DNA from: Bacillota bacterium
GTDB lineage: Bacteria > Bacillota > GCA-003054495 > Carboxydocellales > JAJZSN01
Assembly: GCA_021849745.1 (NCBI GenBank)
Contig: JAJZSN010000004.1
Span: forward strand, 1-55,509
Length of the DNA stretch: 55,509 nt
Reading direction: 5' to 3'
The translations under genes were made by a program, and so were the position numbers. This document shows positions 8,579 through 17,161 of this stretch, in pieces. The notes under the pieces are model-generated. The model was given only the letters and a program-made list of their open reading frames with translations. It made no database searches and had not been told where the DNA came from. How positions within the stretch are numbered: position 1 is the first letter of the stretch; every line of letters starts with the position of its first letter.

Positions 8579-10009
8579 ATGAAATGGAAGTATTATCATA
8601 CTGTATGGCTCATGCTCTTAATAGGTTGGTTTATTGCCTATGTAGATCGAAACTTGATGTCACCAATTGTTACATATATGATTCAAAATAAGATTTCCTT
8701 CTTTGGCAATGTTACCAGCCCTCACGCCATGGGCGGTATGCTCAGCACCTTGTTTTTTGCAGGTTATATGGCAATGCAATTTCCTGCCGGATATATCGGT
8801 GACCGTTTTGGTCGCAAACCTATTCTTATATTAAGCATCGTATGGGCTGCCGTCGGCACGGTGCTAACCGGTATTTTTGGCAAGACCATGATGGGTCTTA
8901 TTGCAGCCCGTGTTGTTACCGGACTAGGTGAAGGTTGTTATTATTCCAACGACCGGGCTTTAATCTCCGAAACCACTCCTAAAGACAAACTCGGAGTTGG
9001 AATGGGTATTTCTTTCGCCGGTTTGGGTTTAGGACTTGTAGGTGCCGCCATCGGTGGAGCCTGGGCGTTAAATCTTGGCATTAAGTGGTGGGGTCCGGAA
9101 GAAGGATGGCTTTTCCCTTTTTACTTCTGGGCTATCCCGACTCTCCTTGTAGCTCTTCTTATGTGGTATCTGATTAAACCGGATAATCAAAGAGAACGTA
9201 GTCAAGGAGAACTGGAATTCCAATATAGTTATTCTAAATCCATGGCCAGTATCATGAAGTATGCCTTAGTATTCTTTATCCTGATTATGATTGTAGCGTA
9301 TGCAGGTGCAGTTCTAAACGTAGGTGACGTTTGGGTTTCCGTAATGATTTTAATATTAGCATTAGGAATTATGTTCTATATTATGACTAGTTTAGGCAAA
9401 CAGGTAGGACCAGTCTTCTTTAACAAGAATTTACAATTGGTTTATTGGGGGGCCTTACCCACTCTGTGGAGCTTATGGTTCTATAGTTATTGGGCTATTA
9501 AAGTAATTCAGGATGCTGCTAAAACGGGTATTAGCACAGCCGGTACAACTGCAGCAATGTTCGGTCTGGCAGCACTAATCGGTCTCCCATTGATGGGTAA
9601 AATTGCCGATAGTTTCTATAAGAGAGGACACGGCAGAAAACCGGCATTGCTGCTAGCTATGGGTTTACACGCATTATTTATCTTTGCTCTTGCCTACTAT
9701 CTATATATCGGCGGTCAATCTCTGTTAATCTTAGGATCGTTGGTTTTTGCTGCCGGGGTGTTCCTGTTCGGAACATGGTCCGTATCCTTTGCTCTTACAA
9801 CTGATTTTGCCCCAGCAGCCTTGGTGGCCAGTGCCTTCGGGGTTTGGAATCTGATCGCTGAAATTGGAGCTATTCTTTCTCCTGTGGTTTCCGGAGCACT
9901 CCGAGATGCAACTGGAGATTGGATTGCACCTCTTGTTCTAAATGGTGTATTAATGTTAGCCGGCTTTGTTTGTATTCAATTGATTAAGGAACCAAAGAAA
10001 TCTGTTTAA
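8579..10009 (+). CDS. MFS transporter, organic anion type
   Basis: 476-residue major facilitator permease with 12 predicted helices. Seen: YVDRNLMSP in helix 1, the GYIGDRFGRKP loop signature near residue 77, and a matching second-half loop GKIADSFYKRGHGRKP. It differs from the AAHS symporter at 4093 and resembles the anion:cation symporter / sugar-acid branch. Start ATG 8579 follows AGGGAGG. It stands alone between its own promoter region and terminator. The promoter carries the same repeat element as several catabolic operons, so it is probably co-regulated and exports or imports an aromatic or dicarboxylic acid. Confidence 0.82.
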   Translation: MKWKYYHTVWLMLLIGWFIAYVDRNLMSPIVTYMIQNKISFFGNVTSPHAMGGMLSTLFFAGYMAMQFPAGYIGDRFGRKPILILSIVWAAVGTVLTGIFGKTMMGLIAARVVTGLGEGCYYSNDRALISETTPKDKLGVGMGISFAGLGLGLVGAAIGGAWALNLGIKWWGPEEGWLFPFYFWAIPTLLVALLMWYLIKPDNQRERSQGELEFQYSYSKSMASIMKYALVFFILIMIVAYAGAVLNVGDVWVSVMILILALGIMFYIMTSLGKQVGPVFFNKNLQLVYWGALPTLWSLWFYSYWAIKVIQDAAKTGISTAGTTAAMFGLAALIGLPLMGKIADSFYKRGHGRKPALLLAMGLHALFIFALAYYLYIGGQSLLILGSLVFAAGVFLFGTWSVSFALTTDFAPAALVASAFGVWNLIAEIGAILSPVVSGALRDATGDWIAPLVLNGVLMLAGFVCIQLIKEPKKSV

Positions 10010-10020
10010 TCTAAATCATT

Positions 10021-10061
10021 AAGTGTGTATCCTGGAATAATTTTGGGGTACACACTTTTTA
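10021..10061 (+). terminator. Rho-independent terminator
   Basis: AAGTGTGTA / TACACACTT stem with an internal CC/GG extension and TTTTT tail, 11 nt after the MFS stop codon. Confidence 0.85.
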
Positions 10062-10219
10062 ATTATGAAGACTTTAAAATAGAAGTTGATGGTGATATAA
10101 TAAAAAATATTGCACCATATTTTTCGCCAACTGCTTGTTTTGGACCCCGAATGGTAATATAGCGAACTGAATAGAAAAATAGTTCATTTTAAGGTGAAAA
10201 TGATAACTATTTTTTAATA

Positions 10220-10270
10220 TATAACCAAATAATCGTCTATTTGACCGTTCGGCTTGAAAATTTGGCCGTT
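10220..10270 (+). promoter_or_regulatory. Three 21-bp-phased direct repeats
   Basis: TATAACCAA at 10220, TTGACCGTT at 10241 and TTGGCCGTT at 10262, exactly 21 bp apart, upstream of the SDR-thiolase-bamA operon. The -10 candidate TACAAT (10307-10312) lies 45 bp after the third copy. This is the clearest three-copy example of the island-wide element. Confidence 0.65.
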
Positions 10271-10280
10271 GAAGATAAAG

Positions 10281-10298
10281 GTAATGAATAGTCATTCA
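10281..10298 (+). promoter_or_regulatory. fadR operator: FadR-like operator
   Basis: GTAATGA-ATAG-TCATTCA matches the Bacillus FadR operator consensus TGAATGA-MTAN-TCATTCA (recalled) in the spacer, fully in the right half and in five of seven positions in the left half. It lies 9 bp before the -10 candidate at 10307, a repressing position. A FadR-like TetR protein is encoded at 28824. Confidence 0.6.
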
Positions 10299-10397
10299 TT
10301 TTTCGGTACAATTATATCGGTGCAATTATAATAATTAAAAGCACAAACTCAGAAACGTGGTTGCCGGAAAAAAGCATATTTGGAGGGGGATGATTGA

Positions 10398-11159
10398 ATG
10401 AAATTGGCCGGTAAAGTTGCCATAGTTACCGGGGCACAGGGAGGGATAGGTAAGGCAATTTCATTAGCTTTAGCTAAAGAAGGAGCCGACGTAGTAGTGG
10501 CCGATGTACGGTTGGGGGATCGGACAATTGATGAAAATAGTCCAGTGGTTCAAGAAGTTAAAGCCTTAGGTAGAAAAGCCCTTCCAGTTGAAGCTGACGT
10601 TGCTAAAAAAGCAGACGTTCAAAATATGGTAGAGCAAACCTTAAACACCTTTGGACAAATAGATATATTAGTCAACTGTGCAGGCTTTACTAAACCCGGA
10701 ATGCTGCACAAGCTGACTGAAGAAGACTGGGATGCGGTAATAAACGTCCATCTTAAAGGAACCTTCTTAGCCATCCAGGCAGTATCCGAAAATATGAGGG
10801 AAAGAAAAACCGGTTCCATTATTAATGTAACCTCTTCCGCCGGTATCCAAGGAACCATTGGACAGGCCAACTATGCCGCAGCCAAAGGTGGAATTAACGC
10901 TTTGACAATGGCGGCGGCCCGAGAGTTCGCTACCTACGGAATCACTGTAAACGCAATTGCACCCTTCGCCGAGACCAAGATGACGGAAACAATTGCCACC
11001 AATGAAAAATTTCGCGAAAAGTACCTCGCTAGGGTTCCTATGGGGAGATTCGGCCAGCCGGAAGAAATTGCCCCTTCCGTGGTTTTTCTGGCTTCGGAAG
11101 ACGCTAGATTTATAACCGGCCAAATCCTTTGTATAGACGGTGGAATGATCATGAGATAG
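10398..11159 (+). CDS. SDR dehydrogenase, probable 3-hydroxyacyl-CoA (3-hydroxypimelyl-CoA) dehydrogenase
   Basis: 253-residue short-chain dehydrogenase/reductase. Seen: cofactor loop TGAQGGIG (residues 11-18), NCAG near residue 94, and catalytic S146, Y159, K163 (YAAAK) with the standard spacing. It resembles FabG-type 3-oxoacyl reductases. The next two genes are a thiolase and a BamA-like ring hydrolase. The simplest role is therefore oxidation of 3-hydroxypimelyl-CoA to 3-oxopimelyl-CoA with NAD+; that substrate is inferred from context, not from sequence. First gene of an operon with a GGAGGGGG site before ATG 10398. A FadR-like operator and a triple repeat lie upstream. Confidence 0.82.
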   Translation: MKLAGKVAIVTGAQGGIGKAISLALAKEGADVVVADVRLGDRTIDENSPVVQEVKALGRKALPVEADVAKKADVQNMVEQTLNTFGQIDILVNCAGFTKPGMLHKLTEEDWDAVINVHLKGTFLAIQAVSENMRERKTGSIINVTSSAGIQGTIGQANYAAAKGGINALTMAAAREFATYGITVNAIAPFAETKMTETIATNEKFREKYLARVPMGRFGQPEEIAPSVVFLASEDARFITGQILCIDGGMIMR

Positions 11160-11192
11160 ATCCAAGTCTTTAGTAAATAAAGGAGGGTTGAT

Positions 11193-12383
11193 ATGAAAGA
11201 GGTTGTTATTGTAAGTGCCGTTAGAACTCCTATCGGGGTAATTGGGGGGACTCTTAAGGATATTCCACCACAAGAATTAGGGGGACAAGTGATTCAAGAA
11301 GCTATTAGAAGAGCTGGCATTGAATCAAGTTTAGTAGAAGAAGTTGTTATGGGTTGGTCACGCCAGACAACGGAGGCATCAAATATAGCCAGAGTATGTT
11401 CTCTTTTAGCAGGAGTCCCCGAAGAGGCAGCAGCCTTCACGGTGCACCGTCAGTGTGCTTCCGGTCTTCAGGCCATCAGTAATGCGACCCAAGAGATTCA
11501 AACTGGAAGGGCTGAAGTAGTAGTTGCCGGGGGGACGGAGAGTCTCAGTCGGGCGCCCTATTACCTGAAGAACGCCCGTTTTGGTTATGGAGCAGGTGAT
11601 GCAGTTCTAGTGGACTCCCTCACTGAAGCAGGCCCTGGAGGGCAACCGGCTTCTATGTACGGTATCGTTTCCATGGGCGATACAGCTGAAAATGTAGCAG
11701 AAAAGTATAACATATCCCGGGAAGATCAAGATCTCTTTGCTGTGCAAAGCCAGGAAAGGTGCCAAAAGGCTTTAGCAACAAAAGTTTTTAAAGATGAAAT
11801 ACTTCCTGTTGAAATTAAAACCCGCAAAGAGACTATAATTTTCGATACTGACGAGGGTCCTAGAGTATCCACCCTTGAAAAATTGGCCTCCTTAAAGCCG
11901 GTGTTTAAAAAGGATGGAAGTGTTACGGCCGGAAACTCCTGTGGGCGTAACGATGCAGCTTCAGCTTTAGTGCTAATGACTGCTGATAAGGCCAAGGAAC
12001 TGGGAATTAAGCCTCTTGCAAGGATTGTCACCGATGCCTTTGCAGGAGTTCCTCCTCAGCTTATGGGAATAGGACCTGTACCGGCAACCCAAAAAGCATT
12101 AAAACAAGCAGGCTTAACTTTAAACGATATAGATTTAATAGAACTTAATGAGGCTTTTGCAGCTCAGTCTCTGGCAGTAATCAGAGAATTAGGATTAGAT
12201 ATGGAAAAGGTAAATGTAAACGGTGGAGCTATTGCTCTTGGTCACCCTGTAGGCGCTACAGGAGCTCGGTTAATGACAACTTTACTTTATGAAATGCACC
12301 GCCGTAAATCCCGTTACGGGTTAGTTACCCTTTGTATCGGGGGAGGCCAGGGAATGGCTACTATTGTTGAAGGTATCTACTAG
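11193..12383 (+). CDS. Thiolase (acetyl-CoA acyltransferase), probable 3-oxopimelyl-CoA thiolase
   Basis: 396-residue thiolase, catalysing CoA-dependent cleavage of a 3-oxoacyl-CoA. Catalytic residues are all present: nucleophile C88 (RQCASGLQ), H351 ([10 protein letters not shown]) and C381 (CIGGGQG). The loop NEAFAAQ near residue 320 is typical. Length is normal. It sits 33 nt after the SDR gene and 48 nt before the BamA-like gene. This suggests it cleaves 3-oxopimelyl-CoA to glutaryl-CoA and acetyl-CoA, whereas the second thiolase (36530) sits with the C4 genes. That division of labour is inference. Confidence 0.9.
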   Translation: MKEVVIVSAVRTPIGVIGGTLKDIPPQELGGQVIQEAIRRAGIESSLVEEVVMGWSRQTTEASNIARVCSLLAGVPEEAAAFTVHRQCASGLQAISNATQEIQTGRAEVVVAGGTESLSRAPYYLKNARFGYGAGDAVLVDSLTEAGPGGQPASMYGIVSMGDTAENVAEKYNISREDQDLFAVQSQERCQKALATKVFKDEILPVEIKTRKETIIFDTDEGPRVSTLEKLASLKPVFKKDGSVTAGNSCGRNDAASALVLMTADKAKELGIKPLARIVTDAFAGVPPQLMGIGPVPATQKALKQAGLTLNDIDLIELNEAFAAQSLAVIRELGLDMEKVNVNGGAIALGHPVGATGARLMTTLLYEMHRRKSRYGLVTLCIGGGQGMATIVEGIY

Positions 12384-12431
12384 ATACTTTCACCAAACAA
12401 AAAATAAAAATAAACTTGGAGGGATGTTAAC

Positions 12432-13391
12432 ATGTGTCCACGCTTTACCGGAAAACCAGCAGATTCATTTGATTTCAAGGAGATTATTTATGAGAAGAAG
12501 GATTGGGTTGCTACAGTGACCATTAACCGGCCTCACGTGTACAACTCATACAGCACCCTGACTCTGCAAGAAATGATCACAGCCTTCAAAGATGCTACCT
12601 GGGATGATGGCGTAGCCGTAATCGTCCTTACCGGTGCCGGCGAAAAAGCCTTCTGTACCGGTGGTGATGTTAAAGAATATGCCGAAGACTATACCGTTAA
12701 GCCTAGAGACTACTGGAAGTGGATGGGAATTTTTATTGAAGCCCACGATGCTCTCAGAAACTGTGGTAAGCCTGTTATTGCCAAAATTAACGGTATGGTA
12801 GCCGGTGGCGGTAATGAGTGGAATATGGCTTGTGACTTGGCAGTAATGGTTGAAGGCGCTACCATTCAACAGGTGGGAACCATGGTCGGTAGTGTGGCTG
12901 CCGGTGGTGCTACCCAATGGCTACCTATTATGGTAGGTGATCGCAGAGCCAGAGAAATTCTCTACTTGTGTGAGCCCATCCCAACAGATAAATGCTTAGA
13001 CTGGGGCTTGGTAAATTATGTTGTGCCTAGGGATCAACTGGATGCCAAGGTTGACGAGTTATGTCAGAAATTAATCAATAAATTCCCCGAGTGTACCCGC
13101 TATACTAAGCAACAGCTTAATTTCTGGAAAGATTTTTCTTGGAGTACCACCATTGGTCATGGCCGTGACTGGCTGGCCCTTCATTTTGCCAGTGTTGAGC
13201 CTTATGAAGGCATGAAAGCCTTTGTTGAAAAACGTCCCAAGGATTATATCGGGCTAAGACAGAAGGCAGCTGATGGCGGTTCCAGCGAATTCCTTTATGG
13301 TCCATATACTCAAACCTGCAGTGGCTGTGGAGCTAAGGGTATACCTGACGACTTTACCTTCTGCGGAGTCTGCGGAGCAAAATTAGGATAA
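12432..13391 (+). CDS. bamA: BamA-like 6-oxocyclohex-1-ene-1-carbonyl-CoA hydrolase with C-terminal zinc ribbon
   Basis: 319-residue crotonase-fold protein of the ring-opening hydrolase group (BamA/Oah). That enzyme adds water to 6-oxocyclohex-1-ene-1-carbonyl-CoA and opens the ring to 3-hydroxypimelyl-CoA. BamA-type signatures: PHVYNSYSTLTL (residues 34-45), KAFCTGGDVKEYAEDY near 75, GGATQWLPIMVG near 160, LCEPIPTDKCLDWGL near 180, and RDWLALHFASVEPY near 237. Typical BamA is about 377 residues; here an internal segment of roughly 50 residues is missing. Residues about 293-319 form an added CxxC-x13-CxxC zinc ribbon (CSGCGAKG...CGVCG). It is the last gene of the SDR-thiolase unit, just before bamB. 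A related hydratase with another substrate remains possible. Confidence 0.75.
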   Translation: MCPRFTGKPADSFDFKEIIYEKKDWVATVTINRPHVYNSYSTLTLQEMITAFKDATWDDGVAVIVLTGAGEKAFCTGGDVKEYAEDYTVKPRDYWKWMGIFIEAHDALRNCGKPVIAKINGMVAGGGNEWNMACDLAVMVEGATIQQVGTMVGSVAAGGATQWLPIMVGDRRAREILYLCEPIPTDKCLDWGLVNYVVPRDQLDAKVDELCQKLINKFPECTRYTKQQLNFWKDFSWSTTIGHGRDWLALHFASVEPYEGMKAFVEKRPKDYIGLRQKAADGGSSEFLYGPYTQTCSGCGAKGIPDDFTFCGVCGAKLG

Positions 13392-13428
13392 GTAATCCTT
13401 TATGTAGTAGATGTTTTACCGGTTCATT

Positions 13429-13452
13429 GCCTGGGGTTCACGAACCCCAGGC
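13429..13452 (+). promoter_or_regulatory. Hairpin upstream of bamB
   Basis: Perfect inverted repeat GCCTGGGGTTC / GAACCCCAGGC with almost no spacer, located 30 nt before the bamB start and lacking a T run. It may be an RNA processing or stability element separating bamA from bamBCD, or an operator. It is not a classical terminator. Confidence 0.6.
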
Positions 13453-13481
13453 TGTAATAACATACCTAGAGGTGTTGAAAA

Positions 13482-15449
13482 ATGAGGTACGCAGAAACGG
13501 GATATAATTTAGAAATTGATCTATCCAAAGGAAACATTCAGAAGGTAGAAACTGATCCAGAATTAACCGAACTTTATCTGGGAGGGCTAGGTACTAACGC
13601 CAAGATATTATGGGATAGGGTTGGTCCTGAAGTTGAACCCTTTTCCCCCGACAATCTACTGATATTTAGTGCTGGTCTTTTGTGTGGCACACCAGCTCCT
13701 GGGGCTAACCGTACTATTGTTTCAACCATTTCTCCTCAGACTAATTTAATGGCATTTTCAATGATGGGGGGATTTTTTGCGCCTGAATTGAAGTATGCCG
13801 GTTACGATAAAATAATTCTTCGCGGCAAGTCTCCCGATTTGGTTTATTTGTGGATAAACAACGACAAAGTAGAAATCCGGGATGCTTCTCATTTACGGGG
13901 CAAAGGCGCCGTTGAAACTGCTGAACTCATTAAAGAAGAGTTGGGTGAGCCCAAGGCCCATGTGGCTGCCATCGGCCTAGCTGGTGAAAACAGGGTTTAT
14001 TTTGCATCCATTGAGCAGGGCAGATCCAGTGCCAGCCGTTTAGGAATAGGCGCCGTTATGGGCGACAAAGGCGTGAAGGCGATAGCCGTTCGTGGAACCA
14101 AGGATCTCAATATTGCCCAACCGGCTGAAATGATGAAGCTTTGTAACGAAGTTCTGGATTATATAAATTTCCGAGAAGAAAATCTCATTCCAGGAGTAAT
14201 GCCCATTTTACAAGGGCTTGGGTCGCCACAAGAGATGAAACACGTTGATGAAAAGTGGCATACCGAAAATTTCATGTGGGGAAATTCCCGAACTCGGATA
14301 AGAGATTTTTGGAACGATGAAATTGAAGAGAAGTGGAAGGAAACCCAAGAAAGTGTGCGGACGCGTTTAATAAGCTGTTATAACTGTCCGTTAAAATGTG
14401 GGGCAATAATTTCCGTACCAGGTATTTCAACCTACATGATGAAATGCTTCTCGAAACTCACTTATACAATGGCAGCCTACTCAGATCTGGATTTTGGTTT
14501 TAAAATCGCTCAACGGGCTACCGAGTATGGAGTGGACGGATTCTCGACCCCGCAAGTTATGGCCTTCGCCCTGGAGCTATTGGAAGCCGGTATCTTGACT
14601 GAGAAGGATTTCCCAGGAATGCCGGAAGATCCGGAGGGTAGATTCTATTGGTTACTGGATAAAATTGTTCGGCGTGAAGGAATAGGGGATGTCTTAGCCA
14701 ATGGCACTCATTGGGCGGCAGAACAGATCGGCAATGGGGCAGAAGCCTTCGCTCATAATAACATTAAGAAACACGAGCAGCTACCCCTTAAGCTAAGTAT
14801 GCTGAATCCTATTTATTTCCTGATGTATGCTACCGGTGAGAAGATAAACATAACCCAGATCGAAGGGCAGTTTCCCCAGGCACCTTTTGCCACCATGGAA
14901 GAGAAAGAAGCCTTTGTTAAGGATTGGATTCAAGTTCCTGATGACAAATTTAAGGAATATTTCTTGAAGTGGGAATTCCGAGGAGAATACTCAATGCCTT
15001 TTTACCCAGGTGTTCAAGCCTGCTGTGAAATTGTAGATTGGATGGAGATGATGCACTACATTGATGACTCCCTCGGAATGTGCGCCGGTTTATCATCCTT
15101 TCCATTGAAACCCCCCTATCACATCCACAATTACCCGAAGGTTATCTCAGCAGCGAACGGTATGGATCTGGATAAAGATGGACTAACCAAAATAGCCAAG
15201 AGGAACCGAACTCTAATTAGAGCCTTTAATGTAAGAAGAGGCATGAGCAGAGCCGACGAAAAGCCACCGGAAAACCATTGGAAGAAGAGATTTCCTGAGC
15301 TTGAAACTCAGCTCTTGGATGAATATTACAAATTTAAGGGATGGAATAATCAAGGTATTCCTACTAAAGAGTCTTTACATGAATTAAATTTAGCTTATGT
15401 TAGTGAAGACTTAGAACAGAGAGGGATCATAGAAAATGAGCAAAGTTAA
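13482..15449 (+). CDS. bamB: Class II benzoyl-CoA reductase, tungsten active-site subunit BamB
   Basis: 655-residue member of the aldehyde:ferredoxin oxidoreductase family that carries the W-bispyranopterin and a [4Fe-4S] cluster. It reduces benzoyl-CoA to cyclohexa-1,5-diene-1-carbonyl-CoA without ATP. Seen: the pterin-binding N-domain, MMGGFFAPELKYAGYDK near 88-104, the cluster motif ISCYNCPLKCGAII near 300, and the C-terminal DDSLGMCAGLSSFPLKPPYH near 530. These segments and the following bamC identify BamB rather than a generic AOR. A second AOR at 30281 lacks them. It starts at ATG 13482 after AGAGGTG and overlaps bamC by 14 nt. Its activity depends on the cofactor-sulfuration gene fdhD, four genes on. 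Confidence 0.92.
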   Translation: MRYAETGYNLEIDLSKGNIQKVETDPELTELYLGGLGTNAKILWDRVGPEVEPFSPDNLLIFSAGLLCGTPAPGANRTIVSTISPQTNLMAFSMMGGFFAPELKYAGYDKIILRGKSPDLVYLWINNDKVEIRDASHLRGKGAVETAELIKEELGEPKAHVAAIGLAGENRVYFASIEQGRSSASRLGIGAVMGDKGVKAIAVRGTKDLNIAQPAEMMKLCNEVLDYINFREENLIPGVMPILQGLGSPQEMKHVDEKWHTENFMWGNSRTRIRDFWNDEIEEKWKETQESVRTRLISCYNCPLKCGAIISVPGISTYMMKCFSKLTYTMAAYSDLDFGFKIAQRATEYGVDGFSTPQVMAFALELLEAGILTEKDFPGMPEDPEGRFYWLLDKIVRREGIGDVLANGTHWAAEQIGNGAEAFAHNNIKKHEQLPLKLSMLNPIYFLMYATGEKINITQIEGQFPQAPFATMEEKEAFVKDWIQVPDDKFKEYFLKWEFRGEYSMPFYPGVQACCEIVDWMEMMHYIDDSLGMCAGLSSFPLKPPYHIHNYPKVISAANGMDLDKDGLTKIAKRNRTLIRAFNVRRGMSRADEKPPENHWKKRFPELETQLLDEYYKFKGWNNQGIPTKESLHELNLAYVSEDLEQRGIIENEQS

Positions 15450-15975
15450 GAAAAAAGTCAAGGTAATCAAGGTGGATTTAGACAAATGTAATGGTTGCCG
15501 GGCCTGTGAATTAGCTTGCTCCGCTTTTCACGCTAATCCTAAATATAGCAGCATTAATCCGGCCCGGTCCCGGATTCGGATGGTTATAGATCCACTGAAT
15601 GATGAATATGTACCAATCCGGGCCGCAGAATATACCAGATCCGAATGTGATGGCAGAAATGCTTATGTTATTAGCGGAAAGGAATATAGCGAGTGCAGCT
15701 TCTGCGGAGCTTCCTGTCCGGCCCGGGATTTATTTAAAGAACCGGATTCCGGTCTCCCTTTGCGGTGTGATATGTGTGAAGATGATCCGGAACAAAAAGA
15801 GCCATTATGTGTTCAATGGTGCTTAGCAAAGGCCCTCATCTATGAAGAATACGAAGAGGAAGTCGAAGAACAAGTTAAGTTGGGAGATATGGAGACAGGA
15901 TTGAAATCATTGGTAGACAAATATGGATTCCAAAAGCTAGTGGATGCCATTACCCGAATGTCACAGAAGGGATAA
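15436..15975 (+). CDS. bamC: Benzoyl-CoA reductase iron-sulfur subunit BamC
   Basis: 179-residue ferredoxin-like electron-transfer partner of BamB. Cysteine groups: CNGCRACELAC (about 17-27), CSFCGASC (about 89-96), CDMC...CVQWC (about 112-129). These are enough for about three [4Fe-4S] clusters. The start ATG 15436 lies inside the end of bamB (14-nt overlap), so translation is coupled and a BC complex is expected. The tail after residue 135 is acidic and has no cysteine. A decayed copy of its middle part lies at 46239-46343. Confidence 0.9.
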   Translation: MSKVKKKVKVIKVDLDKCNGCRACELACSAFHANPKYSSINPARSRIRMVIDPLNDEYVPIRAAEYTRSECDGRNAYVISGKEYSECSFCGASCPARDLFKEPDSGLPLRCDMCEDDPEQKEPLCVQWCLAKALIYEEYEEEVEEQVKLGDMETGLKSLVDKYGFQKLVDAITRMSQKG

Positions 15976-16006
15976 AACATTAATTGGGAAAGGAGGGGAT
16001 TGAAAA

Positions 16007-17161
16007 ATGGTGGAGACTGTTGCCCCCTTCAAAGAGGTAATAGAAGAAATAAAAGAAAACGGTGCCGACGCCGTCAAATTTTGCTATCAATGCGGAAAGT
16101 GCGATACGGTTTGTCCATGGAATAGAGTTAGAACTTTTAGTATGCGTAAGCTAATCCGCGAAGCAAACTTTGGTTTGACGGAAATAGAACACGAAGAAAT
16201 CTGGCGTTGTACTACCTGTGGCAAATGCCCCCAGAAATGCCCTAGAGACGTAAAGCAGATTCAAGACATGGTAGGACTGCGCCGGATGGCCACTGGATAT
16301 GGTGTTTTCCCATCTGCAGTCAAGCCTTATCGCGGTGTAAGCGCAGGCCTTACAGCCGAAGGTAACCCCTTTGGTGAAGCCCGGACAAACAGAAAAGAAT
16401 GGGCAGAAGGACTAGCTGTAAAACAATTTACTGAAGGGATGGAAGTTTTATATTTTCCCGGCTGCTACTTAAGCTATGACTCCAGATTAAAAAAGGTAGC
16501 CCGGGCCACGGCCGCTATCCTCAAAAAAGCTGGGGTAGATTTTGGGATCCTGGGTACTAAAGAGAACTGCTGTGGAGAAAGCATCCGCAAGACAGGTAAT
16601 GAGGAATTATTTAAACGCCTGGCCAGGGAAAACATTAAAACTTTCATCGAAAACGGGGTCAAGAAAATCCTTGTTTCTTCCCCTCATTGCTACCACACAT
16701 TCAAAAACGAGTACCCTGAATTCAGTGTAAACTTTGAGGTGGTTCATATCTCCCAATATTTATTCCAGCTGATTAATGAGGGTAGGCTTCAGATCAGCAA
16801 GGAGTATGGGAAGAAGATAACGTATCATGACCCATGTTACCTTGGTCGACATAATGGTATATTTGACGAACCGCGAGAGGTCTTAAAGAAGATACCTGGT
16901 TTGGAACTAAGTGAAATGGATGAGTCGCGGGAAGAAAGTCTCTGCTGCGGTATGGGAGGAGGCAGGGTTTGGGCCGAAACTCCAAAGTCTGAACGATTCT
17001 CCAACCTTAGAATGGAACAAGCTATCGGGGTTGGAGCTGAGGTTTTGGTCACGTCTTGCCCCTATTGCATCACCAGTTTTGAGGAAAGTAGGTTAGGCCT
17101 GGATAATGAAGACATCATCCAGGTTAAGGACATTACAGAGATCCTCCAGGAGGTGATTTAG
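16007..17161 (+). CDS. bamD: HdrD/GlpC-like iron-sulfur subunit BamD
   Basis: 384-residue heterodisulfide-reductase-like protein. Two ferredoxin clusters at CYQCGKCDTVCP (about 26-37) and CTTCGKCPQKCP (about 68-79) are followed by two CCG domains. CCG1 runs from YFPGCYLSYDSR (near 149) to NCCGESIRKTGNE (near 185). CCG2 runs from YHDPCYLGRHNG (near 274) to LCCGMGGGRVW (near 312). Such CCG domains bind non-cubane clusters for disulfide or one-electron chemistry. It connects BamBC with the flavin subunit BamE. The related CCG protein at 34529 is a membrane-anchored relative. ATG 16007 is preceded by AGGAGGGGA; the end abuts fdhD. Confidence 0.88.
   Translation: MVETVAPFKEVIEEIKENGADAVKFCYQCGKCDTVCPWNRVRTFSMRKLIREANFGLTEIEHEEIWRCTTCGKCPQKCPRDVKQIQDMVGLRRMATGYGVFPSAVKPYRGVSAGLTAEGNPFGEARTNRKEWAEGLAVKQFTEGMEVLYFPGCYLSYDSRLKKVARATAAILKKAGVDFGILGTKENCCGESIRKTGNEELFKRLARENIKTFIENGVKKILVSSPHCYHTFKNEYPEFSVNFEVVHISQYLFQLINEGRLQISKEYGKKITYHDPCYLGRHNGIFDEPREVLKKIPGLELSEMDESREESLCCGMGGGRVWAETPKSERFSNLRMEQAIGVGAEVLVTSCPYCITSFEESRLGLDNEDIIQVKDITEILQEVI

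Noticed and set aside
10766..11273. Minus-strand open frame of 168 codons over the SDR gene end
   Set aside because: Composition is atypical, it overlaps two well-supported plus-strand genes, and no ribosome site precedes it.
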